A DNA stretch of 64,000 nt, taken from assembly GCF_029633865.1 (NCBI RefSeq), contig NC_079211.1, positions 7,594,415-7,658,414 of the forward strand, in the 5' to 3' direction. Below the pieces are notes generated by a model. That model did no database searches, was not told the DNA's origin, and was given only the letters and a program-made list of their open reading frames with translations. Source of the stretch: Lampris incognitus. Taxonomy: Eukaryota > Chordata > Actinopteri > Lampriformes > Lampridae. Shown here piece by piece: positions 57,701-63,567 of the stretch (position 1 is its first letter; each line of letters begins with the position of its first letter). A program made the position numbers and the translations under genes.

Positions 57701-58580
57701 CAGGTAACTAGTCAGTCAGCCTGTTGCAGCAGGTATTAGGCTGGGGAAAAGTCCTCATCTAGGTAATGTTTGATTTATCTTCGCATATTTTTCCGGCAGC
57801 ACGTCTCACCCCGAGTCTTTCGTCGTAGGTCTCCCTTTAAGAGTGGCTCTGAGCTGGCTAGCCGTCTGTGTAAAGCGGCCATGTTAAGCCGCTTCGGGCT
57901 GGTGGCTAAAGAGGCCCAGCGACCGGATCTGCTGGCTTTCACCTCTTACAAAGAGGCCAAGGTAAGCTCATCAACTCTCCTCATTAACACTCACCTGTGG
58001 AACATTAAGATTTAAAGTGTCTGTCAGCAATTTCAATTTAGAACACTTTTCATAATATTTGGTCAAACTCTTTATACATTCCAACAGCTATCAAGTAAGT
58101 GGATGCACGGGGGGGGGGGCAATATGTGGGTGCCCTAGACGCTGTAAACAGACGGGACATTTTCCCAGTACCCGCTCCTTATCAGTCAGTCAGGAGTTCT
58201 TTGCAAGCTGGGGTCTCCATTGGTCCGCACTTGTCAGTTTGCACATTCACAAGGCTTTTTGGCGGAAGTGAGGGGTCTGATCCTTGTGCAGTTTTTAAAA
58301 TGTGGTTAGCGCTTGCCAACCTCCACCCAGGATTTTTATCTTCGGTGGTCCCTTTCAGTTATCCATGCTGAAGAAGTACTTTTACTTTTCTGACGGTGAG
58401 ACGCTCAGCAACTTTACTTTTTAAAAAATTCTACGTGAATGTTTTCTGATGCTTTTCTGGCTGCAGATGATGGCGAAGTCCTACCAGGAGGCCAAGAACA
58501 TGGTGAAGGATCACCTGCTGCAACAAGGCTATGGATCCTGGGTGACCAAGCCTCTGGTCGATGAGCACTTCAGCATGTGA
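38820..58580 (+). CDS. adad1: adad1: adenosine deaminase domain-containing protein 1
   Basis: Eleven coding exons join in frame to about 535 codons (ATG 38838, TGA 58578-58580). ADAD1 is a germ-cell, nuclear double-stranded-RNA-binding protein needed for sperm differentiation in mammals (family knowledge). Order: variable N-terminus (1-56), a dsRNA-binding domain (about 62-150, with [18 protein letters not shown] and [15 protein letters not shown]) and an adenosine-deaminase-like domain (about 200-530). The deaminase fold keeps its layout but has lost chemistry: the HAE motif reads HAL, PCG reads PKG and MSCSD reads MSASD, so the catalytic Glu and two zinc Cys are absent, as expected for ADAD1. 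All intron boundaries are GT-AG except after the exon ending at 54820, where GA replaces GT. Introns are swollen by transposons; the largest are 40886-45953 and 46736-54030. The acceptor before the first exon implies an upstream non-coding exon. Confidence 0.93.
38838..39006 (+). CDS. adad1: adad1 coding exon 1
   Basis: Begins [20 protein letters not shown]. The acceptor TTTTTTACAG precedes position 38820, so about 18 bases of 5' UTR share this exon. The donor is GTGAGG. The phase-1 junction gives the Asp of DAQPTLTP. Confidence 0.85.
39153..39495 (+). mobile_element. tRNA-derived SINE S2 (V-SINE-like), full length
   Basis: Starts GCAGCACGATGGCGAAGTGG (A box TGGCGAAGTGG), with B-box-like GGTTCGAGCCC at 39212. 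The body includes CTCCCACAGTCCAAAGACAT and GTAGGTCAGGTGAATTGGCC, and it ends GGATAAGCGGTTTGGGGAAT. It lies in adad1 intron 1. Confidence 0.92.
39678..39812 (+). CDS. adad1: adad1 coding exon 2 (dsRBD start)
   Basis: Encodes [20 protein letters not shown] then [20 protein letters not shown] and ETVTPG. Acceptor CTCCAG, donor GTAAAG. The Lys-Glu-Leu-Ile helix and MLHQL pattern open the RNA-binding domain. Confidence 0.92.
39949..40116 (+). CDS. adad1: adad1 coding exon 3 (dsRBD core)
   Basis: Encodes [20 protein letters not shown] and [17 protein letters not shown]. The beta strands and the KKQAK motif that contacts RNA backbone are both present. Acceptor GTTCAG, donor GTGAGA. Confidence 0.95.
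40417..40477. repeat. TC microsatellite
   Basis: About 30 uninterrupted TC units in adad1 intron 3. Confidence 0.98.
40760..40885 (+). CDS. adad1: adad1 coding exon 4 (linker)
   Basis: Encodes [20 protein letters not shown] then [20 protein letters not shown]. It forms the entry to the deaminase-like domain. Acceptor AACCAG, strong donor GTAAGT. The next intron is about 5.1 kb and carries a piggyBac MITE, a Tc1 MITE and LINE pieces. Confidence 0.92.
40910..41566. mobile_element. piggyBac-type MITE, complete
   Basis: 657 bp, flanked by TTAA (40906-40909) and TTAC (41567-41570). The ends CACTAGAACGACC and GGTCGTTGTAGTG are inverted repeats with one mismatch. The interior has repeated GACCATGAGCGGTC/GACCGCTCG words and no transposase frame. 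Relatives are at 13540-13770 and 31930-32980. Confidence 0.88.
41571..42575. other. adad1 intron, unassigned part
   Basis: No gene or repeat family is recognised between the two MITEs. Confidence 0.4.
42580..42789. mobile_element. Tc1/mariner MITE
   Basis: 210 bp between TA dinucleotides (42578-42579, 42790-42791). Ends CAGTGGCACTTGAAAGTTTG and CAAATTTTCCAGCGCCACTG are inverted repeats of about 30 bp. No coding capacity. Confidence 0.9.
42865..43025 (+). pseudogene. CR1/Rex1-type LINE fragment with an internal CA/TC repeat
   Basis: Encodes [16 protein letters not shown], a CA/CT microsatellite, then [20 protein letters not shown] and KWKLN. This matches the post-catalytic part of CR1-type reverse transcriptases. 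Confidence 0.65.
43075..43340 (-). repeat. Unclassified interspersed repeat R2, copy 1
   Basis: GTCTGTCCTCCTGTCAGG (as reverse complement) and the neighbouring TATGTGAATGGTGGGATG word recur on the plus strand at 57285-57365. It may belong to a LINE 3' region. Confidence 0.55.
43575..43705 (+). mobile_element. Rex3-type LINE 3' tail
   Basis: GGAGTTCCTTATCCGATG, GGGTCTAAGGACGGGATG and ATTGGGCTGTACAAATAAAA are the typical end of Rex3 (RTE clade) retrotransposons. Coding sequence is absent. Confidence 0.8.
44180..44690 (-). pseudogene. LINE ORF1 with SGNH/GDSL esterase domain
   Basis: A minus-strand frame of 159 codons encodes [18 protein letters not shown] (GDS motif), [35 protein letters not shown] (GxN block) and [18 protein letters not shown] to GFGFVDN. 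Esterase-type ORF1 proteins occur in CR1/L2-group LINEs, and GDSL lipases share the fold. No gene context supports a host role. It is a relatively well kept fragment without the rest of ORF1. Confidence 0.75.
44915..45000 (+). mobile_element. Rex3-type LINE 3' tail
   Basis: GAGGCAAATTTGTAATTTGT and GAGCTATACAAATAAAATTG form a second Rex3-type terminus. Confidence 0.75.
45003..45595 (+). pseudogene. L2-type LINE ORF2 C-terminal fragment and 3' UTR
   Basis: Encodes [40 protein letters not shown] and [17 protein letters not shown], the end of L2-clade ORF2 (the ITPVL.SLHWLPV motif). Several stops occur. Confidence 0.82.
45954..46077 (+). CDS. adad1: adad1 coding exon 5 (degenerate HAE motif)
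   Basis: Encodes [20 protein letters not shown] and [18 protein letters not shown]. His of the ADAR zinc site is kept, but the proton-shuttling Glu is Leu. Acceptor ATCCAG, donor GTTAGT. Confidence 0.95.
46565..46735 (+). CDS. adad1: adad1 coding exon 6
   Basis: Encodes [40 protein letters not shown] and [13 protein letters not shown] stands where editing enzymes have PCG, so a zinc ligand is missing. Acceptor CATCAG, donor GTGAGT. Confidence 0.95.
47099..48747 (-). mobile_element. Tc1-like transposon, degenerate
   Basis: Ends GTGCATCCGGAAAGTATTCA and TGAATACTTTCCGGATGCAC are long inverted repeats next to TA at 47097-47098 and 48748-48749. The family is a common fish Tc1. The transposase is broken. 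Confidence 0.92.
47402..48345 (-). pseudogene. Tc1-like transposase, frameshifted
   Basis: Pieces in three frames: [20 protein letters not shown] and [20 protein letters not shown] (DNA-binding region), then [20 protein letters not shown] (first Asp), [40 protein letters not shown] (second Asp) and [15 protein letters not shown] (Glu). Shifts near 48005, 47760 and 47640 destroy it. Confidence 0.9.
48748..48785. repeat. TA microsatellite between two Tc1 elements
   Basis: An uninterrupted (TA)n run of about 38 bp joins the right end of one Tc1 element to the left end of the next; it resumes at 50404-50420. Confidence 0.97.
48786..50403 (-). mobile_element. Tc1-like transposon, apparently intact
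   Basis: 1,618 bp with perfect terminal inverted repeats of 27 bp (CACTACCGTTCAAAAGTTTG then GGATCAC) between TA at 48784-48785 and 50404-50405. It carries a complete transposase frame. It is inserted within a TA microsatellite in adad1 intron 6. Confidence 0.96.
48948..49991 (-). CDS. Tc1-like transposase, uninterrupted, 347 aa
   Basis: A full-length cut-and-paste transposase from [16 protein letters not shown] to GGFFDESKV. Two helix-turn-helix regions (about 1-110; [10 protein letters not shown] is the GRPR-like linker) bind the terminal repeats. The catalytic triad is intact: Asp in [12 protein letters not shown], Asp in [11 protein letters not shown] and Glu in [14 protein letters not shown]. 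Length and motifs are normal for the family, and I see no internal lesion. Whether it is expressed cannot be judged from sequence. Confidence 0.95.
   Translation of the reverse strand: MARKRELSSETRQCMLVLRNEGYSMREIAKKLKISYTGVYYSLQMTAQTGSNQSRKRSGRPRCTTEQEDKYIRVSSLRNRRLTGPQLASSLNSTRKTPVSTSTVKRRLRDSGLQGRVAKKKPYLRLTNKRKRLRWAKEHRHWTEEDWKKVLWTDESKFEVFGSQRRTFVRRRTNEKMLEECLTPSVKHGGGNVMVWGCFGAGKVGDLYRVKGILNKEGYHSILQRHAIPSGQRLIGANFILQQDNDPKHTSKLCKNYLEQKQAAGILSVMEWPAQSPDLNPIELLWEQLDRMVRKKCPSNQSNLWELLLEAWGAISPDYLNKLTARMPKVCNAVIAANGGFFDESKV
50421..50587. repeat. Long inverted repeat (foldback) of about 75-bp arms
   Basis: GATGCAGG...GCAGTACAGGCCTGTTTCGT on the left is mirrored by ACGAAACAGGCCTGTACTGC...CCTGCATC on the right, with a short CAGCTG-rich centre. 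It directly follows the TA run. Confidence 0.9.
50590..51175 (-). pseudogene. Non-LTR retrotransposon linker fragment (family L-b type)
   Basis: A minus-strand frame encodes [40 protein letters not shown] and [20 protein letters not shown], the region between endonuclease and reverse transcriptase of the L-b LINE type. Both ends are truncated. Confidence 0.7.
51478..51890 (+). mobile_element. LINE 3' end (CR1/L2/Rex1 group)
   Basis: [20 protein letters not shown] resembles the conserved RRSF.P.AI.L.NSS end of these ORF2 proteins. It is followed by a 3' UTR and CAGGGATGAATAAAGTATTC-type tail at about 51857-51888. Confidence 0.72.
51891..52420 (+). repeat. Interspersed repeat R1, copies 3 and 4 in tandem
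   Basis: A complete block starts GCCAGGATGACTGTCGGAAC at 51911 and runs to about 52190. A partial second block (GTGTTTCCTCTCGGGCGCAG, GACAAAGACACTGC) covers 52195-52400. The arrangement duplicates the order seen at 3786-4030. Confidence 0.75.
52888..53240 (+). mobile_element. tRNA-derived SINE S3
   Basis: The head GGCGGTATGGTGGCCCAGTGG (A box), B box GGTTCGAACTC near 52931, a body partly like S2, then a distinct tail GGATGGGTTAAATGCAGAGA ... GGATTAATAAAGTA. Confidence 0.85.
53605..53965 (+). pseudogene. Non-LTR retrotransposon ORF2 C-terminal fragment, family L-a, copy 2
   Basis: One frame of 115 codons encodes [40 protein letters not shown] and [20 protein letters not shown]. It is less damaged than the sister copy at 17416-17876. 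Confidence 0.82.
54031..54106 (+). CDS. adad1: adad1 coding exon 7
   Basis: Encodes [20 protein letters not shown] then TVGGK. I end it at GGC AAG before GTGTTC because that gives a phase-0 join with exactly the family spacing to the next exon. Intron 6 (7.3 kb) contains the nested hAT/Tc1 cluster. Confidence 0.82.
54664..54820 (+). CDS. adad1: adad1 coding exon 8, followed by a GA donor
   Basis: Encodes [40 protein letters not shown] and [19 protein letters not shown] replaces the MSCSDK of active ADARs. The exon must end at 54820 to join exon 9 in frame, but the next bases are GAAAGTATAA, where GTAAGTATAA would be an ideal donor. Reading through gives about 35 extra residues and a stop at 54925-54927. 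Confidence 0.85.
54928..55661. other. adad1 intron 8: dispersed motifs and a LINE tail
   Basis: AATCAAGTTGCATTTTCTAT at about 55019 is a dispersed fish repeat word also present at 60859. A G run of about 18 lies at 55265. GATCCCCATTAGCTGTTACC then CTCTTCCTGGGGTCCACATT (55347-55395) is a reversed LINE 3' terminus. Confidence 0.55.
55662..55896 (+). CDS. adad1: adad1 coding exon 9
   Basis: Encodes [40 protein letters not shown] and [20 protein letters not shown]. Acceptor CTACAG, donor GTAAGA. The alternative internal CTGCAG at about 55676 would drop the first residues. Confidence 0.92.
56370..56500 (-). mobile_element. SINE S2 tail fragment
   Basis: ATCCATCCATTATCCAAACC and GGACACCCTGGACAGG are the reversed end of S2. 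Confidence 0.78.
56630..56800 (+). mobile_element. Rex3-type LINE 3' tail
   Basis: CTCCCTGAGGTTTCTTCCTA, AGTTGTTCCTTATCCGATGA and GGGCTGTACAAATAAAATTT are typical of Rex3. Confidence 0.85.
57045..57370 (+). repeat. Interspersed repeat R2, copy 2
   Basis: Matches the reverse complement of 43075-43340 over TATGTGAATGGTGTGATG and GTAGTCTGTCCTCCTGTC. It also contains a short exact palindrome (TTAATTGATATGAAGATGAC with its inverse near 57215). Confidence 0.5.
57829..57961 (+). CDS. adad1: adad1 coding exon 10
   Basis: Encodes [20 protein letters not shown] then [20 protein letters not shown] and KEAK. Acceptor CGTAG, donor GTAAGC. The SPFKSG and [10 protein letters not shown] blocks are diagnostic of ADAD1. 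Confidence 0.95.
58467..58580 (+). CDS. adad1: adad1 terminal coding exon
   Basis: Encodes [20 protein letters not shown] and [17 protein letters not shown] followed by TGA. Acceptor CTGCAG. Candidate polyadenylation signals are AATTAAA at about 58682 and ATTAAA at about 58788. Confidence 0.95.
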   Translation: MMAKSYQEAKNMVKDHLLQQGYGSWVTKPLVDEHFSM

Positions 58581-58779
58581 AAAAAGAATGTGTGGTTGGA
58601 TTGTTATCGCCCCTCAACAAATACCTTTACAGTTCAAGTTGTGTTTCGAGAACTGAATAATTTAGCAGCAAGAAAAACTTTTAATTAAAAAAATGTTTAG
58701 ATGGATGCCAGATGTCTTATTTCTCCTGCAGTTGTTTTTGTTCACTTTATTATCAGATCAAATGTCTTTATTTTGAACA

Positions 58780-59950
58780 TGACCAAGCATTAAAAAAAAA
58801 AAACCCGGAAGAATTCTCAATACACTTCTCTTGTTGCACCTTCGTTTGTCTCTTTGTATAATATGTTTGCCATTTAGGATGGACATGTGACTGATGTGAA
58901 CGCGTAGTGTTCCCAGTAAGGAGAACTCCTCTGCCTCTGGGGCAGCGTTGACTGCATCTACTAAAACAAACTAGACAGTGGGCATTGCAGTGGATGTAAA
59001 AGGCATGTTTCGCTTGCTCTTTTCCAGCCCGGACCCCAGAATGCTGCCCCCTCACCACGGCAGCACCGTCATGTGCTTGGCCCACAAGATTGTTTTTGTA
59101 TTCCAGACCACGACTTTCCAATATGTGGATCATTTTTTTCGGTAAGCCCTGCTGCATCTAGCCTCAGCAGATTCAAATTGGAGAGAACTCTCCTGGATAG
59201 CTGCACTGAAATAGTACTCGAGTACTTGAGAAATCTGTCCGCCGCCCCCCCCCCCACACACACACACATCTGTTGTTTCATCTGCCATGATGCTAAAGAC
59301 TCCTATGTTTTTCACTACTTTGGTAATTTTGGTTAAAACCATGTCTGCCAAACAACCAGAAACTCATTCTGAATGGTTTGGCTTGTGTTCTTTGCATTAT
59401 GGATGGAAGTCAACCTTTTTTAACTGGTTAGCAATTGTCTCTTGAATTGCCATGAAGTTCCCTTCATTATCTTAGACTGCAGACTCATTGTGTCCTCTTT
59501 GAGCAGTGTTTTGTGTGGCAGTGAGTAGTAGCGCTGACCCTATTGTCTTCATATATTCCCGGTTGTCTCTAACCTGTGCGTTATGTTCCTTGTTTAGGAC
59601 ATTGGCCAGTGTTGCATTACTTGTTACAGCTCTGATCGTCCCTCCATGCAACCATTGCTTGTTTGTGCCGCTCAGACTTGGCATGGCTTGCAAGACCCCC
59701 GTCTGTAGGTTGCTTTCTCCCAGTTTTTGAATCCGGGTGGTGTGTCAAATACTGTGTCTGTGCTATTATGGTCTGTGCTATTATGAGGGCTGAAACGTCT
59801 GCAGGCGTAACAACACGCAGAGTCCAGTAGTTTAGAATACTCAAGCCAGGGGTGAATGTTGTACCAGGCCGCCTGGAAGAAGCTCCTCCTGTCCCCCTTC
59901 AAGGTCCTTGGAAACTATTTCAAGTTCAGCTGCATCAGTGGATCTTATTT
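58780..59950 (-). pseudogene. hAT transposase relic with TTF-type zinc finger
   Basis: Minus-strand pieces in order: CCYACRRFSP and PGFKNWEKAT (N-terminal zinc finger), ASHAKSERHKQAMVAW, VRDNREYMKTIGSALLLTAT, GVFSIMADETTDV, then LVGQAHDGAAVVRGQHSGVR and AFYIHCNAHCLV (catalytic-core region). Order and motifs match ZMYM1-like hAT transposases. A CA/C-run expansion at about 59243-59270 and several frameshifts disable it. Confidence 0.85.
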
Positions 59951-60067
59951 ACATTTGCTGATATCTGTGGAGAAGGACAAACACATATAGCGTCCCCCCC
60001 CCCCGGAAACCAATGGTGTTGATAAAAGTGCTCAGCAAATGAGGAGCGGAATATTGAGACTATGCAT

Positions 60068-60205
60068 TGCAGCGAATTGGGGGGGGGGGCAGCCCTGGAA
60101 CCGCCACCAAAGCCGGGACGCGAACCCATATCTCCTGCACCGCGGGCGACAACGTTAACGAGTCGACTAAAGGGTCCGCTCACGTGTCTATTTATTGGTG
60201 TACGT
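60068..60205 (-). mobile_element. Solo LTR of TRIM-like family B
   Basis: On the minus strand it holds GACCCTTTAGTCGACTCG (A-box region), GGGTTCGCGTCCCGGC (B-box stem-loop) and a C-rich run ending CAATTCGCTGCA. No second LTR is adjacent. Confidence 0.75.
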
Positions 60206-60235
60206 TAATGTATATCGTGTGTGTGTACACGCACC

Positions 60236-60500
60236 ATAGCAGCCATCCGTTATCGGAACCGCTTGTCCTGCTCTCAGGGTCGCGGGGAGACACCCTGGAC
60301 AGGCCGCCAGACCATCACAGGACACACACAACCTAGGGACAATTTAGTACGGCCAGTTCGTATGTCTTTGGACCGTTGGAGGAAACCGGAGCCCCCGGAG
60401 GAAACCCAGTCACGATGAGAACATGCAAACTCCACAGAGCGGATGACCCACCAAGGTCGGACTACCCCGGGGCTCGAATCCAGGACCAACACCATGAGAC
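60236..60500 (-). mobile_element. SINE S2 copy, reversed
   Basis: AGACACCCTGGACAGG, GTATGTCTTTGGACCGTTGG and GAGAACATGCAAACTCCAC follow the S2 order in reverse. The head up to GGCTCGAATCC at 60471 is present. Confidence 0.82.
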
Positions 60501-61110
60501 TAAACACTCCTACATGGACACACCATACGAACTGTAGTTGCACTGCTTTACAAGCGGGCAAATATTTGTTTCGCCATCGCAAAGGTGACGGTCCAGTGGC
60601 TGTGTACCGCTCGGATCCGACTGGAATGTTGAGCCACATTTGTTCCGCCTTTTGCGCCAGCGCCACATCGTCGCAAGATATCGATACTTTCATTACAAGG
60701 CTCTTCGTTGGGGAGGGGGTGGGCGTGGCCCAAGCACAGCGCTACAGGGGCAGTGCCCCTGTTGGCCCCGCCCCAAAACCGCGTATGATTTTCGGCGAAT
60801 TCAGCCATCAGTGTCTTCAGGTCATTTTGGTTTTGAGTGTAGCCCCGAATATCAATCAATCAAGTTGCATTTTATACAGCGCTTCTCTAGCTGCATCAGC
60901 ATCATTTCTGGCCAAATCTCAGTTTCAGGCTCCTGTTATAACGGAACGCAAGCCGTTTTCTGCACAATCGCTACCCATTTCTTACGCGTAAGGCCACCGA
61001 AATGTGATTTACTCCGGTTAACTTCTTCACACGTGCGTCAACATGCGTCCAAACAGCATCTGTAAATGTGAGCAGCTTTTTTTTTTAGCTTCCAGGGATG
61101 TGCAACGTGA
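60501..61110. other. Unassigned; GC-box-like words
   Basis: GGGGAGGGGGTGGGCGTGGC (60710-60729) and GGCCCCGCCCC occur, and a dispersed AATCAAGTTGCATTTTATAC word lies at 60859. No gene is recognised. Confidence 0.35.
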
Positions 61111-61114
61111 TCCA

Positions 61115-61330
61115 GAAAGGGTCAGTGTGTGGGTGCGGGTCTTCGCTCCAACCAAGCTGCCACACGCCCAAGTCTATAAATCAAAGTCCTCAACAAAGAC
61201 TATTGGTTGACTAATCAGTTGTGTAACGGCTTTGTTGGAACAGGACTATTGTTTGACCAATAGAATCAGGTGTGTGGTGTGTAACTGCCCGGTTGGAACC
61301 AAGACCTGCACCCACACTGGCCCTCCCCGG
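61115..61330. mobile_element. MITE with long inverted repeats
   Basis: GGGTCAGTGTGTGGGTGCGG ... CTCCAACC at the left is mirrored by GGTTGGAACCAAGACCTGCA ... CACACTGGCCC at the right, with arms of about 38 bp. A second inner pair (CTATTGGTTGACTAATC and GACTATTGTTTGACCAATAG) adds symmetry. The superfamily is not assigned. Confidence 0.75.
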
Positions 61331-61477
61331 ACCATGCTGCCCACCTCTAACCTAACCTGACTAAGCATGCCTAAAAAGACATTTGCATGCCACGGTATGC
61401 TTGGACTGACCAAAACAGCTTGCTTTGTGGGAAATGTGCTAGTAGACACAAAATATGATGGGAGATCACAGAAATAG

Positions 61478-61578
61478 TGTAGCGAATTCGGGGGGGCAAT
61501 CTGGGAGACCGTCGCCACAGCCGGGACGCTAACCCGTGTCTCCCACTCCGCAAGCGACAACGGTAACCAGTCGACTAA
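61478..61578 (-). mobile_element. Family B LTR, inverted, 5' part missing
   Basis: The reverse strand ends GAATTCGCTACA at 61478. It contains GGGTTAGCGTCCCGGC and the A-box segment TAGTCGACTGG. It meets the next element head to head at about 61575, where both share GGTCGG. Confidence 0.75.
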
Positions 61579-61950
61579 GGGGTCGGGCTCTTGTCGAAAG
61601 GTTGTCGCTTGGGGTGCAAGAGATACAGGTTCGCGTCCCGGCTGTGGCGGTTGCCGGGCTGCCCCCCCCCCCCGAATTCGCTACGTTGGTGTCAGAAGTG
61701 GGATCGTGAGACCGTGAGGTCATTGGAAGCGCGTGCGCCCAGAGGCGAGAGAGAGCTGATATGCTGAAGCGCGTCCCGAAGGATTTTGGGGGGGGGGGGT
61801 GCATGGATAAGTAGACACGTTGGTCCTTGGGTAGTGGGTCGGACCCTTTAGTCGGCTGGTTAACGTTGTCGCTTGCGGAGTGAGAAACACGGGTTCGCGT
61901 CCCGGCTGTGGCGACGGTTCCCGGGCTGCCCCCCCCCCGAATTCGCTACC
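61575..61950 (+). mobile_element. Miniature LTR element (TRIM-like), family B, second copy
   Basis: LTR1 (truncated, about 61575-61685) ends GAATTCGCTACG. PBS TGGTGTCAGAAGTGGGAT at 61687-61704 is a perfect 18-nt complement of the tRNA-Leu(CAA) 3' end. The internal part of about 95 bp ends in GAAGGATTTTGGGGGG. LTR2 (61800-61950) starts TGCATGGATAAG and ends GAATTCGCTACC. Both LTRs hold GGTTCGCGTCC (B box); LTR2 has TAGTCGGCTGGTTAACG (A box). Confidence 0.78.
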
Positions 61951-62111
61951 GAATTATACCGACAAAACAGCGTGTATTTTAACTGTAAGTCTACGTGAAG
62001 CCCGACAAAAAACGTAACGCGTGTGAATGTCAGATAGTCTTCTTAACATAACTGCCAGTCAAAAATTTTCTTTTACTTAATTTTTTGGCCGGTCAAAATA
62101 AATGCAAGTCT

Positions 62112-62245
62112 GTGTGTGCGCGCTGCGCATGCGTGGGTAGCAGAGCGGTTGAAAAATCTGGTGGTCAGCGCTGAGTGACGTCACACAAGTTAAAGCGGGA
62201 AGAGACCGGCACAGGAGAAATGGCAGAGCGTGCAGAAACAAACGA
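62112..62245 (+). promoter_or_regulatory. Promoter-like segment with NRF1 and CRE sites
   Basis: GCTGCGCATGCGTGG (62124-62138, an NRF1-type site) is followed by GAGTGACGTCACAC (62172-62185, a full CRE palindrome). After these, ATGGCAGAGCG at 62220 opens a 20-codon frame ending in TGA. This could be a promoter with a first exon, possibly of the downstream THAP gene, or part of an old element. Confidence 0.35.
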
Positions 62246-62334
62246 CCTTTTTTGGATTTTTCCAAAGGAGAAGGAAGGATGAGAATTTAGCCTACGTTGA
62301 ACTTGCCTGTTGATTTATGATAGGAATTGGATTC

Positions 62335-62387
62335 GGTACCTACGATCACGATGAAGAGAAATTCTCTTCGTCATGGTTGTAGGTGCC
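62335..62387. repeat. 53-nt near-perfect hairpin
   Basis: GGTACCTACGATCACGATGA with GAGAA pairs with TTCTCTTCGTCATGGTTGTA with GGTGCC. The loop is almost absent and several mismatches occur. Confidence 0.65.
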
Positions 62388-62449
62388 GTTTAGCTAGCGG
62401 GCCATACTCGTCTGATCCCACGGCATACTTTTATTTATTTATACACACA

Positions 62450-62685
62450 CACACACATTCATACCTAGGGACAATTCAGTATGGCCGATCCACCTGACCT
62501 ACATGTCTTTGGACTGTGGGAGGAAACCGGAGCACCCGGAGGAAACCCACGCAGACACGGGGAGAACATGCAAACTCCACACAGAGGACGACCCGGGACG
62601 ACCCCCAAGGTAGGACTACCCCAGGGCTCAAACCCAGAACCTTCTTGCTGTGAGGCGACCGTGCTGCCCTCACATTATTTTGACT
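62450..62685 (-). mobile_element. SINE S2 copy, reversed
   Basis: CTACATGTCTTTGGACTGTG, GGAACCGGAGCACCCGGAGG-like and GGGGAGAACATGCAAACTCC lead to the reversed head near GCTGTGAGGCGACCGTGCTG. Confidence 0.85.
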
Positions 62686-62879
62686 TCCTGAAAAATATAT
62701 AGATGTAACTCTTTTATGGTGACTTCATTGTAATGTGTATCACAAGGTACACGAAAATTCCTACCAGAGTAGGAGTAAACAACAGTTTTTGAGGTACACA
62801 TTTCAATGTTTCAATGATTAAGACATGCATTTTGAATGTAAATAAGGTGCCAGAGTGCGTTTAAAAAAGCATAAAAATA

Positions 62880-62942
62880 GAGCGTGTTTATAGGGGAATT
62901 ATCAGTCGACGTCACTCTAACGTCACGCAGGTTCTACTGCGC
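62880..62942 (+). promoter_or_regulatory. Putative promoter of the THAP gene
   Basis: CAGTCGACGTCACTCTAACG and a second ACGTCACG (CRE-like half sites) and CTGCGCATG (NRF1-like) lie within 45 bases of the ATG. There is no clear TATA box. The transcription start is unknown. Confidence 0.4.
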
Positions 62943-63163
62943 ATGTCGGCTGCAGCAGGGAAGCGGCCGGCATCGTCGTGTTGTGCAGTCGGTTGCCAGA
63001 ATCGTTTTGACAAACAAAACGCTCATGTTTTACCGAATTCCGTCAACTCGCACCCCTTTTAAGGCTAACCGGAGACGTCTTTGGTTCCAAGCAATCAGGA
63101 GAAGCGATTGGAGCGAGGAGCTAATTAAAAATGCCCGCATTTGCAGTGATCACGTCATAACAG
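62943..63163 (+). CDS. THAP-domain gene exon 1, with a one-base frame break
   Basis: THAP domains are C2CH zinc fingers that bind specific DNA, shared by P-element transposases and host regulators. ATG 62943 gives MSAAAGKRPASSCCAVGCQN with RFDK, which includes the first zinc Cys pair. The rest of the domain is in the next frame: TLMFYRIPSTRTPFKANRRR, LWFQAIRRSDWSEELIKNAR and ICSDHVITG, including the conserved Trp and final Cys..His. The frame changes by one base within 63009-63025, near GACAAACAAAACG. Donor GTAAGT at 63164. The frame break is either an assembly error or a real defect. Open in all other respects. Confidence 0.75.
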
Positions 63164-63473
63164 GTAAGTTAACGTTAGGCCTCAGCTAACAGGCTAATCA
63201 GCCATAACGTTACATCACTCGTTTTAACTTAGAACAACAAACGTTACATAACATAATTACTGAGTCCTGTGCATATATAACTAACAATGTTTGCAAGCAA
63301 CAGAGTGATTATGTTCAAGTTTGAGGTGAACTAGCTTAGAAGCTAACGTACCTTGGTTCAATTTTGCTAAAGTTGTGTTGCTAGTAACTGTTAACGTAGT
63401 AATGGTAGGCCAATGACCTGTTTTGGTGTGTTAAGGTTACTGTAAGTCCCTGGAATACACTTTATTTGTACAG

Positions 63474-63567
63474 GAGAGGCATCTGAGGACTTCGACAGTC
63501 CTGACTTTGTCCCGTCTGTCTTTTCCTACTCAACCCAGTCCAGCAAAGGCAATGCAAAACATGAGCG
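63474..63567 (+). CDS. THAP-domain gene exon 2
   Basis: Joins in phase to exon 1 (GGA GAG GCA). Encodes EASEDFDSPDFVPSVFSYST then QSSKGNAKHER. FVPSVF corresponds to the AVPxF motif that closes THAP domains, which supports the exon. Acceptor TACAG, donor GTAAAT. Confidence 0.78.

Noticed and set aside
58099..58371. 90-codon frame in the last adad1 intron
   Set aside because: No similarity or splice sites that keep the adad1 frame; the exons on both sides join directly.
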